From CAYVHB01 sp964450865 (GTDB taxonomy: Bacteria; Bacillota; Clostridia; Saccharofermentanales; UBA5734): a stretch of 64,000 nt of DNA. The DNA is taken from positions 7,962-71,961 of the forward strand of contig CAYVHB010000016.1 in the NCBI GenBank assembly GCA_964450865.1, read 5' to 3'. The notes under the pieces are model-generated. The model made no database searches. It saw only the letters and a program-made list of their open reading frames with translations, and was not told the DNA's origin. Position numbers and translations under genes: made by a program. Shown piece after piece: positions 8,510-16,338 of this stretch (position 1 is its first letter; each line of letters begins with the position of its first letter).

Positions 8510-9408
8510 CGGAGGTTCTCCAGTAAATTGACGAAATAGGCCGGCAGCGGACTGTCAACCGTGAGCGTCCGGCCACTGACCGGATGGATCAGTTCGAGCC
8601 GGCTGGCATGCAGGGCCTGGCCCTGTAAACCATAATCCGGACGGTTCCCGGCGTACAGCGGATCACCCAGCAAGGGGTGGCCGATATACTGACAGTGCAC
8701 CCGGATCTGGTGCGTCCGCCCGGTCTCAAGCCGGACTTCCAGCCAGCTGGCTTTATTCAGGCGTTCACGAACATGGAAATGGGTGATTGCCGGCTTGCCA
8801 TCAGCTACGACGGCCATGCGCTGGCGATGGACCGGATCGCGGCCGATCGGGGCGTCGATCGTGCCGTCGTTGGCGCTGACCAGGCCGTGGACAACTGCCT
8901 GGTAGGTGCGGACAATCTCATGACGGCGGATCTTCTCGGCAATATCCAGATGAACAGCATTATCTTTGACGACGAGCAGCAGCCCGGAGGTGTCTTTATC
9001 AATGCGATGAACGATCCCGGGACGGATCACGCCATTGAGATCGGACAGCTGACCGTCGCAGTAAGCCAGCAGGGCGTTGACCAGCGTGCCATCGGAATGC
9101 CCGGCAGCCGGATGGACGACCATCCCCTGCGGTTTGTCAATGATCAGCAGCCATTCATCTTCATACCGGATCTGCAAGGGGATGGCCTCGGGCGCAACAT
9201 CAAGCAGGACCGGATCGGGAATAGCCAGGGTGACCGCCTGGCCCGGCCGGCCTTTAAAGGATGGCTTGACAATCTGGCCGGCCACGTGCACGTGGCCGTC
9301 GTCGATCAGCTGGCGGATATAAGCGCGCGAATATTGTGGCAGCTGGCTGGCCAGCCAGGCATCCAGGCGCTGGGTCGATGTATCGAAGATCAATTTTATT
9401 TGCTGCAT
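8506..9408 (-). CDS. RluA/RluD-family 23S rRNA pseudouridine synthase
   Basis: A 300-residue enzyme with an N-terminal S4 RNA-binding domain (RLDAWLASQL, about residues 11-70) and the RluA catalytic core. The catalytic motif is HRIDKDTSGLLLVVK, with the Asp nucleophile after HRI. RTHQIRVH lies near the C-terminus. The family converts uridine to pseudouridine in 23S rRNA. lspA-rluD adjacency is common in Firmicutes and proteobacteria. A second paralogue is encoded at 15396-16322. No strong ribosome site precedes the ATG at 9408; the start lies in a short duplicated stretch with the lspA end. Confidence 0.9.
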   Translation of the reverse strand: MQQIKLIFDTSTQRLDAWLASQLPQYSRAYIRQLIDDGHVHVAGQIVKPSFKGRPGQAVTLAIPDPVLLDVAPEAIPLQIRYEDEWLLIIDKPQGMVVHPAAGHSDGTLVNALLAYCDGQLSDLNGVIRPGIVHRIDKDTSGLLLVVKDNAVHLDIAEKIRRHEIVRTYQAVVHGLVSANDGTIDAPIGRDPVHRQRMAVVADGKPAITHFHVRERLNKASWLEVRLETGRTHQIRVHCQYIGHPLLGDPLYAGNRPDYGLQGQALHASRLELIHPVSGRTLTVDSPLPAYFVNLLENLR

Positions 9409-9443
9409 GTCATTTCACATCTATCTGTTGCATATCGTTTCAC
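9397..9443. repeat. Near-tandem 22-bp duplication joining the lspA stop and rluD-like start
   Basis: Copies at 9397-9418 and 9422-9443 match at 18 of 22 positions. One copy contains the lspA stop codon (9440-9442); the other contains the start codon of the rluD-like gene (9406-9408). Confidence 0.75.
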
Positions 9444-9922
9444 TTTTTCAGGATTTTCCTGTCGATGAGCGTCGGATCGCGCAGCAACTGGATACAGAGC
9501 AGGATTGTGCCAAGGACAATGCACATATCTGCCAGATTGAAAGTCGGGAAAATATAACTGCCAAAATGAAAGTCCAGCATATCAGTGACGCTGCCCAGGC
9601 GGATCCGGTCGATCAGGTTACCCAGGCTGCCCGATGCGATGATCGCCAGTGATGCCTTGAGCTGGGAATTGCGCGTACGGATCAGGATAACCAGCATCAC
9701 CAGCGTAATCAGGGTCGAAATTCCCGCCAGGATATAAATCCCCCAGTTCTGGTCGGCCAGGAAACTCCAGGCGGCCCCGCTGTTGCGCCGGTGAACGATA
9801 TAGAAAAAATCGGTAATTACCGGAATGCTTTGCGACCCGATCAGGCTCTGTGTGACAATCAGCTTGAGCAGCTGGTCGCCTGCAGTCAGTAAGAAGATGA
9901 TGATGATCCAGACCATACCCAT
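9440..9922 (-). CDS. lspA: Lipoprotein signal peptidase LspA
   Basis: A 160-residue inner-membrane aspartyl protease that cuts prolipoproteins after lipid attachment. It has four hydrophobic segments, and the two catalytic aspartates lie in VTDMLDF and FNLADM. Conserved GDQLLKL and NSGAAWSF segments are present. A longer frame runs upstream to 10162, but that part is not membrane-like and overlaps another gene, so I start at 9922; the ATG two codons later (9916) is also possible and has better GAGG spacing. The start overlaps the end of the upstream lipoprotein gene by 37 bases. That lipoprotein would itself be an LspA substrate. Confidence 0.93.
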   Translation of the reverse strand: MGMVWIIIIFLLTAGDQLLKLIVTQSLIGSQSIPVITDFFYIVHRRNSGAAWSFLADQNWGIYILAGISTLITLVMLVILIRTRNSQLKASLAIIASGSLGNLIDRIRLGSVTDMLDFHFGSYIFPTFNLADMCIVLGTILLCIQLLRDPTLIDRKILKK

Positions 9923-11664
9923 AAATCCTCGATTCCTTGATAAGGTTGATTGACTGTCGGCCGGCACTGTCCGCTGACCCGGCTTCCATAAGCCAGGCCA
10001 GCCTCCCGCAACAGGATTCCGGAATATGGCGAACGGGCTGCCGCTTCGGTCAGAATCTGATGGTAATTCTCTACCAGCCTGTTCCGTGCCGCAGCGTCTG
10101 CCGGCTCGGTGACCCCGAGCAGCTGCCAAAGAGGCTGGCCGCGGACCAGGCGATTGCGCCACAGATTATAATCAGCCAGGCCCCTGGCCGCAAGGTCTGC
10201 GACACCGGTCACCGCGCGGTTCGGCGGATCCTGGTAAAGCCAGCCCGGCTCGGCCGGGTCTGGAAGAACAATCTCGCACAGGGCAATATCATACAGCTTA
10301 TTGGCCATTGCTGTCTGGTACTTTGCCGCATCCAGGGTCCGTACCCGGCAGCTTTGTTTTTGCGCTTTCAGCCATGTTTTCAGCTGATTGGCCAGGCTGA
10401 CCAGCAGCGGATTGTCAGCTGGCGCCAGGATATTGATCAGGCCGTTGATTGCCGGCAGCTTGCCGGCCGGCAGATCCGGATTGAGCCGGGTATTGATGGC
10501 AGCCAGGACCGGGCCCGTCTGGACGGGTGTCCGGTTCAGGCTGGCATGAGCTGCGGCCACCGGTACATCCGTCGCTTCACCGGGCAGCAGCGGATTGGCT
10601 GACTGCCAGTTTGCGGCCTGGCACAGCTGCTTATAAGCAGCGAGGTTGCCAGTATCGGCCATCGGACCGCTGCTGGTATTAAAGGCCAGCATGACGAAAC
10701 GGTTTGCCGTGTATCGTTCCAGCCGCAGGCTGTTGCGCAATGTATAAACTGCCAGTTCGTCAGCCGTCAGGCTGACCAGGTCAAGCTGGTCATTTTCCAG
10801 CGCTTTCATGGCCGAGGCAGCGGACGGGTATTCCTTCATCACGATGGTTTGCAGCAGGCCGGCCCTAGCCGTCTGTAGCCGGGCCAGGGTGAGGACAAGA
10901 CCTTCCTTTTTGCTGTAGCGCACCATCTTATAGCGACCGGTCCCGGCAATCAGGGCCATGGCATTGGCTTTTGCGGTCAGGGCCCTGGCCGGGACAACCG
11001 GGAAATCAAGGGCATACAGCAGCCAGGGATCCTCGTTTTTCAATTGCAGAAGCAGCGTGTAATCATTGACGGCGGTGCTGGCCGATACGGCCGCCAGGCC
11101 AGCCGCGAAGGGCGATGTGTCGGGATTGGCGAGAATGAAATCAAGACAGGCTTTGACATCCCGGGCAGTCAGTGGCTGTCCGTCCTGGAAAGTCACGTCC
11201 GGACGCAAGATGACTGTCAGTTGCAGGCCATTGGGATTAAAGGTCCAGGAACTGGCCAATACCGGCTGCAGGACATGCGTTTCGTCCTCATCAATCAGGC
11301 GATCAAAAACCAGTGTCGCCGCGGCCTGTCCGGTCTGACTGCGATCCAGCAGGGGATTGAGCGTCTTGCGGGTCGACCACCAAACACGCAAGGTCCCGGA
11401 AGGACCACGGTCCACGGTCGTGGCAGCCGGCTCAGTAACAGCACCGCCGTCTGCCGGTTCAGTCGTTTCAGCTGTAATGTCCGGTGTCGTGGGGATTGTC
11501 CCTGTCGTATCAGCTGCAGCCTGGCAGCCGGCCAGGGTGGTCAGCAGCAGCGTTGTCAGCAGCAGGCCAGCCAGCAGCAGATGCCGGACTCGGCCGGGTC
11601 GGGGCAATATATGGATAAAATATCTACAAATTCGTTTCAAGGCGGCCTCTATTCGTGTATACAT
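9886..11664 (-). CDS. Family 5 (peptide-type) extracellular solute-binding lipoprotein
   Basis: A 592-residue protein with a hydrophobic leader and a lipobox LAGC at about residues 44-47, so it should be lipid-anchored outside the membrane. The mature part begins with a Thr/Ala linker and then GTLRVWW, followed by P-LASSW and TFQDGQPLTARDV, hallmarks of the SBP_bac_5 family that delivers oligopeptides, nickel or sugars to ABC importers. No permease or ATPase gene is adjacent, so its partner is unknown; it may act alone or with a distant transporter. Its start overlaps ymdB by 16 bases. Confidence 0.85.
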   Translation of the reverse strand: MYTRIEAALKRICRYFIHILPRPGRVRHLLLAGLLLTTLLLTTLAGCQAAADTTGTIPTTPDITAETTEPADGGAVTEPAATTVDRGPSGTLRVWWSTRKTLNPLLDRSQTGQAAATLVFDRLIDEDETHVLQPVLASSWTFNPNGLQLTVILRPDVTFQDGQPLTARDVKACLDFILANPDTSPFAAGLAAVSASTAVNDYTLLLQLKNEDPWLLYALDFPVVPARALTAKANAMALIAGTGRYKMVRYSKKEGLVLTLARLQTARAGLLQTIVMKEYPSAASAMKALENDQLDLVSLTADELAVYTLRNSLRLERYTANRFVMLAFNTSSGPMADTGNLAAYKQLCQAANWQSANPLLPGEATDVPVAAAHASLNRTPVQTGPVLAAINTRLNPDLPAGKLPAINGLINILAPADNPLLVSLANQLKTWLKAQKQSCRVRTLDAAKYQTAMANKLYDIALCEIVLPDPAEPGWLYQDPPNRAVTGVADLAARGLADYNLWRNRLVRGQPLWQLLGVTEPADAAARNRLVENYHQILTEAAARSPYSGILLREAGLAYGSRVSGQCRPTVNQPYQGIEDLWVWSGSSSSSY

Positions 11665-12431
11665 AAACGCTCGATAGCCGTGGCTTGCCCGGATAATGGA
11701 TCTGCAGTCACAACAACGGCTGAAAAAATACCGCGTCCCTGGGCAGCTTCATACGGGGCTGGCAAGCGCTCAACAAAGCGGCGCAGGGATGACTGCCGTT
11801 CCATGCCGATGATACCGTCCATCGGTCCGGTCATGCCCACATCAGTAATATAGGCAGTCCCGCGTTCAAGCAGCCGTTCGTCAGCAGTCTGCACATGCGT
11901 ATGTGTCCCGGCCAACAGCGTGACCCGGCCATCCAGGAACCAACCCATGGCGATTTTCTCGGACGTCGCTTCGGCATGGAAGTCAACGACTGCCATCCGT
12001 ACATTATAATCTATTTTCAGCCGGCTTAACAGACTGTCTGCCGTGGCAAACGGATCATTCATCGGGTCCATGAAAATCCGGCCTTGCAGATTGATGACCA
12101 GTACCCGGCCAGCCGGATGCTGGATAATGGTGTAACCCTGGCCCGGCCAAGTCGGTGGTCCATTGGCCGGACGGATAACCTGCGGTATCGTGTCAATGCG
12201 CTCGATCAGCTCGAACTTGGACCAGGTGTGATTGCCCATGGTAATGACATCAACGCCACAGCCCAGAATGTCCTGGGCCAGGCGCGGGGTCAGACCCAGT
12301 CCGGCTGCGGCATTTTCCCCATTGGCTATACACACATCAATGTCATATTTTTTCTTGAGTATTGTGAGATGCTCCTTGAGCATTCGCCGGCCAGTCGAAC
12401 CAACGACATCGCCAATCATCAGAATATGCAA
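11649..12431 (-). CDS. ymdB: YmdB-family metallophosphoesterase (TIGR00282 type)
   Basis: A cytoplasmic dinuclear-metal phosphodiesterase of about 260 residues. Metal-site motifs are GDVVGSTGR, NGENAAAG, MGNHTW, DFHAEATSEK and GTHTHVQTADE. The Bacillus relative cleaves 2',3'-cyclic nucleotides and affects biofilm and motility decisions. The frame opens at 12479, but a TTG at 12431 with GGGGG 7 bases upstream gives the usual start (LHILMIGDVVG) and normal length, so I chose it. The rny gene lies upstream on the same strand, as in Bacillus, with a terminator between them. Confidence 0.88.
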   Translation of the reverse strand: MHILMIGDVVGSTGRRMLKEHLTILKKKYDIDVCIANGENAAAGLGLTPRLAQDILGCGVDVITMGNHTWSKFELIERIDTIPQVIRPANGPPTWPGQGYTIIQHPAGRVLVINLQGRIFMDPMNDPFATADSLLSRLKIDYNVRMAVVDFHAEATSEKIAMGWFLDGRVTLLAGTHTHVQTADERLLERGTAYITDVGMTGPMDGIIGMERQSSLRRFVERLPAPYEAAQGRGIFSAVVVTADPLSGQATAIERLCIHE

Positions 12432-12776
12432 ATAAAAACCCCCATTCTTGAATATTTTAACACAGAACAGAGGTGTCATCTTGTTAATTTTTCATATCGG
12501 CCTGCCCGGCATCTGGCCGGGTTTGCCGGCACAAAAAAAGGCGCTCCGCGGGGAGTGCCTTCTTGAGTGATCAGATAGAATGACCAGGCCGGCTGAGGGT
12601 CCGGCCGCATCAGGGAAGCAAGGCCGCCTGGCCTGGCAAGCTGGCCTGGCGAGGCGGATGCTGGATTGGTCTGGCCTGTTGTTCCGGATCAATCCGGGTT
12701 ATGCAGGTTCCAGAAAAGGATGTACAGGTCTGGTCAGGGTAATCCGGTCCGGGCTGGGTTGTGCTGGTGATGCCGG
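12432..12776. other. rny-ymdB intergenic region
   Basis: This 345-base stretch contains the terminator at 12533-12562 and an approximately 200-base GC-rich, repetitive part with many short GGCCTGGC-like words. I see no convincing small gene. The 50 bases before ymdB are AT-rich and could hold a weak promoter, but I cannot assign boxes. Confidence 0.5.
12533..12562 (-). terminator. Rho-independent terminator downstream of rny
   Basis: On the minus strand a GGCACTCC...GGAGCGCC stem with a short loop is followed by seven T. It lies about 215 bases past the rny stop and 100 bases before ymdB. Confidence 0.85.
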
Positions 12777-14357
12777 TTACTTGGCGAATTCAGTGACACG
12801 GGTTTCCCGAATGATATGGACTTTGATCTGGCCGGGATAATCCAGTTCTTCTTCGATTTTCTTGCAAATCTCGCGGGCCTTGAGAATCATTTCGTCATCG
12901 CGGACATTTTCCGGACGGACCATGACACGGATTTCCCGGCCGGCCTGGATGGCAAATGACTTTTCGACACCATCGAATGAATTGGCAATTTCTTCAAGTT
13001 TCTGAATCCGCTTGATGTAGGTTTCGAGATTTTCCCTGCGGGCTCCGGGCCGGGCTGCGGAAATGGCATCCGCTGCGGCGACGAGAATCGATATCAGGGA
13101 ATCGGGTTCGACTTCACCGTGATGCGAAAGAATCGCATTGATGACTTCGGGTCCTTCTTTGTACTTGCGGGCAATTTCAGCGCCAAGTGTAATATGGGAT
13201 CCTTCCATTTCGAAATCGGCAGCCTTGCCGATATCGTGCAGCAAGCCGGCCCGCTTGGCCATCATGACGTCCAGCCCCAGTTCGGCGGCCATCATGCCGG
13301 CAAACCAGCAGACTTCAACGGAGTGCTGCAAGACATTCTGCCCGTAGCTGGTCCGGTAACGGAGCCGTCCGAGCAATTTGATAATTTCGGGATGGATCCC
13401 GATCATGCCGGTTTCAAAGACCGTGCGGTCACCTTCCTGCTTGATCGTCTGGTCGACTTCCTTGCGGGCCTTCTCTACCATTTCTTCAATGCGGGCCGGA
13501 TGGATACGGCCGTCGATAATCAGCTTTTCTATGGCAATCCGGGCAATCTCGCGCCGGATCGGGTCAAAGCTGGACAAGATGACAGCCTCCGGGGTATCGT
13601 CGATGATCAGGTCGACACCCGTCAGGGTCTCAATCGCCCTGATGTTGCGGCCTTCGCGGCCGATAATCCGGCCTTTCATCTCGTCATTGGGCAGCGTGAC
13701 AACCGAAACGGTCGTTTCCGAGACAAAATCGGAAGCATAACGCTGGATTGAAGAAACAATGATCTCCTTGGCTTTACGGTCTGCTTCGTCCTTGGCGGCC
13801 TCTTCCATCTGCCTGAGCATGACAGCCATGTCATGGCGATAGGCGTGGCGGGCTTCATCGAGGACGATGGTTTTGGCGTCATCGACGCTCAGGTTGGAAA
13901 TGCGCTCGAGCTCGACCAGTTTCTGCCGCTCCATCTCCCTGGCTTTCTCTTCCAGAGCCAGAACATCGCTGACGCGATTATCCAGGGCATCTTCCTTCTG
14001 TTCAAGCACTTCGAGTTTACGGTCCAGTGCTTCTTCCTTCTGGTCAATGCGGTTGCGTTCCCGCTGCAGATCTGATTTTTTCTCCCGAACGTCTTTTTCA
14101 AATTCAAGCCTGCTTTTATGAATCTCCTCCTTGGCTTGCAGGAGGAGCTCTCGTTTTCTGGTTTCACCGGCCTTCTGCGCTTCACCGAGCGTCCGGACGG
14201 CTTCTGCTTCTGCTTTTTCAACCGATTCCTGCAAGGCCTTGCTTTTCTTGCTGAAACCTTTGTTGTAGTAAGCAATGGTCAGCCCGACAGCGGCTAACGC
14301 GCCGGCGGCCAGGCCAATTAAAATTCCAATTAGCCAATCTATGGCAATCACCCCCAT
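12777..14357 (-). CDS. rny: Ribonuclease Y
   Basis: A 526-residue membrane-anchored endoribonuclease that starts mRNA decay in Firmicutes. It has an N-terminal transmembrane helix (about residues 6-28), a long coiled coil (about 35-190), a KH domain (GRIIGREGRNIR), and an HD domain with the HDIGKA motif and upstream His. Length and order match B. subtilis RNase Y. A strong promoter lies upstream at 14414-14443 and a terminator downstream. ymdB follows, as in Bacillus. Confidence 0.97.
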   Translation of the reverse strand: MGVIAIDWLIGILIGLAAGALAAVGLTIAYYNKGFSKKSKALQESVEKAEAEAVRTLGEAQKAGETRKRELLLQAKEEIHKSRLEFEKDVREKKSDLQRERNRIDQKEEALDRKLEVLEQKEDALDNRVSDVLALEEKAREMERQKLVELERISNLSVDDAKTIVLDEARHAYRHDMAVMLRQMEEAAKDEADRKAKEIIVSSIQRYASDFVSETTVSVVTLPNDEMKGRIIGREGRNIRAIETLTGVDLIIDDTPEAVILSSFDPIRREIARIAIEKLIIDGRIHPARIEEMVEKARKEVDQTIKQEGDRTVFETGMIGIHPEIIKLLGRLRYRTSYGQNVLQHSVEVCWFAGMMAAELGLDVMMAKRAGLLHDIGKAADFEMEGSHITLGAEIARKYKEGPEVINAILSHHGEVEPDSLISILVAAADAISAARPGARRENLETYIKRIQKLEEIANSFDGVEKSFAIQAGREIRVMVRPENVRDDEMILKAREICKKIEEELDYPGQIKVHIIRETRVTEFAK

Positions 14358-14413
14358 ATTTATTTGTCAAGTTGCATAAACCGGTGCGTCGCCAGAGGCA
14401 AAGCATCTTTTAT

Positions 14414-14443
14414 ATTGTATAGATATCCCCGGAAGATTGTCAA
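14414..14443 (-). promoter_or_regulatory. Sigma-70/A-type promoter for rny
   Basis: A perfect TTGACA box (14438-14443 read on the minus strand) and TACAAT (14414-14419) are separated by 18 bases; an overlapping TATACA gives 16. The position, 57 bases upstream of the rny start, fits. Confidence 0.8.
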
Positions 14444-14621
14444 TCAATTTGCGAAAATATCAAACGACAATCATTAGGTGACAATTATTGGCGGCTCACT
14501 GTGACGGTCAAAACGATCACCGGCTGACACCGTCGTGCAAAAAAATTGAACGGAACGTTCCGGTTTTCGGTAACCTTGTGCCGCGCAGATCCTGGCAACC
14601 GTCACCCATAGAACGGGCTGA

Positions 14622-15269
14622 TCATTCCGGTCGCCGCCTGGGCTGAGTCATTTGTGACAGTATAGCCGCCAGTTCTTCAGCCCTGACCCGGACCAGCAGC
14701 TGACCGTTGGCATTGAGGACAGGCGCCTTGCCACATTCGCCAAGACAGTCGCAGGTTTTCAGGTTTACCTTGTGGACAAGATTGGCCGGCTGGCTGGCCA
14801 ATAGCTGCTCCAGCTCAGCCAGTATCGCCGCGGCACCTTTCCGCTGGCAGGCTTTACCCATGCAGATTTTGATCGTCTGCGACTTTTTTTCCGCGGTTTT
14901 GGCGGTCGCTGATTTCGCAGCCGCTGATCCGGCGATCATCGGCCGTACACTTGCTGATATCGGGCTGGTATTGGTTGCCATTGGCCTGACTTTTGCAGGT
15001 GTCGCCAACGCCGAGGGTGGAATCGGGTTTGCGGAAGCTCCAACGACAGACAGACCCAAATAGGTGGCTACGCCATATACTTCAGCCGGTGCCAGGCGCA
15101 GCAGATCGGCAATCTGGCGCAACTGGGCAATCGTGATGCTGCCATAGGCCTGGGCCAGTTGCAGTAAGGCGTGATGCAGCCCGATCGCTCCATCACTTTG
15201 CAGCTGACGCAGAACTGGCCGCAGTGAATCAGACGGGGAACCGGATTGATGCTTGCGCTTTTCTTCCAT
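14622..15269 (-). CDS. Orphan NuoE/HndA-like thioredoxin-fold 2Fe-2S protein
   Basis: A 215-residue protein in two parts. Residues 30-75 are the helical NuoE N-domain (ITIAQLRQIADLL, then VYGVATYLGL). Residues 132-205 are the thioredoxin-like ferredoxin with cysteines at 136, 141, 175 and 179 (CMGKAC and CLGEC), the usual four ligands, plus an extra Cys at 173. Between them lies an Ala/Ser/Thr/Pro-rich insert of about 50 residues that normal NuoE lacks. The family passes electrons within NADH dehydrogenases or bifurcating hydrogenases with NuoF/HydA partners, none of which is nearby. The partner cannot be told from this window. Confidence 0.8.
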   Translation of the reverse strand: MEEKRKHQSGSPSDSLRPVLRQLQSDGAIGLHHALLQLAQAYGSITIAQLRQIADLLRLAPAEVYGVATYLGLSVVGASANPIPPSALATPAKVRPMATNTSPISASVRPMIAGSAAAKSATAKTAEKKSQTIKICMGKACQRKGAAAILAELEQLLASQPANLVHKVNLKTCDCLGECGKAPVLNANGQLLVRVRAEELAAILSQMTQPRRRPE

Positions 15270-15395
15270 CTGCTGATCCTCCTGTTGATCAATAGCAGGG
15301 CATGGCCGGCCGGTGAAATATTGACTATAATAACGTTGATCCTGAGTCCACTGATGAAGCGCTTTTCACGGCGGCCATTTCATGGAGGTTCATAC

Positions 15396-16322
15396 ATGTT
15401 ATTATCTCATATCGTAGGCCAGGCTGACGAGGGCCGGCGGGCTGTTGATGTCCTGGCTGATCGTATCGGAATGTCACGCCAGATGAGCAAGCGCATCCGC
15501 CTGTACGGTTTGCTGACCTGCAACGGCCAGCCCTGGCGGATGGTGGATCCCGTCCGGGCCGGTGATCAATTAATTGCCCAGTTCGACCCGCATCCCGGTC
15601 AGGCCAGGGAATTGCGGACCATCCCGGGTGTGGCTGTCCGGTTTCAGGATGACTGGCTGATTGTCGTGAACAAGCCATCCGGCATGGTGGTTCACCCGAC
15701 CTACCTGCATAGCCGGGGCTCGCTGACCGACTTGCTCGCTGATTATCCGCTGCATCCGGTCAGCCGGCTGGATCGTGACACGTCCGGCCTGGTCCTGATC
15801 GCCCGCAATGGCCACGCTCATCATGTCATTACCTGCAATCCGATGCGCAAGCACTACATCGGACTGATTCACGGCGCTTTATCGGCGCCGGCCGGGCTGA
15901 TCGAGGCCCCGATCGGCCGCTGCCCGGACAGCATCATGCTGCGCAAGGTCACGCCGGATGGTGCACCGGCCCGTACGCGCTGGCAAGTCCTGGTCTATTA
16001 TCCCCGGGCTGATGTTTCGCTCGTCCGCTTTGAGCTGCTGACGGGAAGGACCCACCAGATCCGGGTCCATTGCCAGTCGATTGGTCATCCCTTGCTGGGA
16101 GACGGTTTGTATGGACTGGCGGCCGATCCGGCAGCCCTGGAGATGCGTAAGGCCCGGGCACCGCTGGCAGTTGCCCTGGATCGCCAGCTGGGGCGCCAGG
16201 CCTTGCATGCTGTCAGCATTGAATTGAAGCATCCCGTCGATCAGCGGCCGCTGCTGATCACAGCGCCGTTGCCATCTGACCTGCAGATGATATTGAATCG
16301 CCTGCAGACTGAGGGACGCTAG
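15396..16322 (+). CDS. RluA-family pseudouridine synthase, second paralogue
   Basis: A 308-residue protein with the catalytic signature SRLDRDTSGLVLIAR and RTHQIRVHCQ near the C-terminus, plus an S4-like N-terminal segment. I start at the ATG at 15396, which has GGAGG 7 bases upstream; the frame extends further upstream without family similarity. It is the only plus-strand gene between two minus-strand blocks and converges with recN 16 bases away. It shares the core fold with the gene at 8506-9408 but differs in sequence, so its target uridine is probably different. Confidence 0.88.
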   Translation: MLLSHIVGQADEGRRAVDVLADRIGMSRQMSKRIRLYGLLTCNGQPWRMVDPVRAGDQLIAQFDPHPGQARELRTIPGVAVRFQDDWLIVVNKPSGMVVHPTYLHSRGSLTDLLADYPLHPVSRLDRDTSGLVLIARNGHAHHVITCNPMRKHYIGLIHGALSAPAGLIEAPIGRCPDSIMLRKVTPDGAPARTRWQVLVYYPRADVSLVRFELLTGRTHQIRVHCQSIGHPLLGDGLYGLAADPAALEMRKARAPLAVALDRQLGRQALHAVSIELKHPVDQRPLLITAPLPSDLQMILNRLQTEGR

Positions 16323-16338
16323 CAGGGGCCAGGCAGCC

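Noticed and set aside
9923..10162. Longer LspA N-terminus
   Set aside because: The extra 80 residues are Arg/Gly/Pro-rich, not membrane-like, and overlap the solute-binding gene in another frame.
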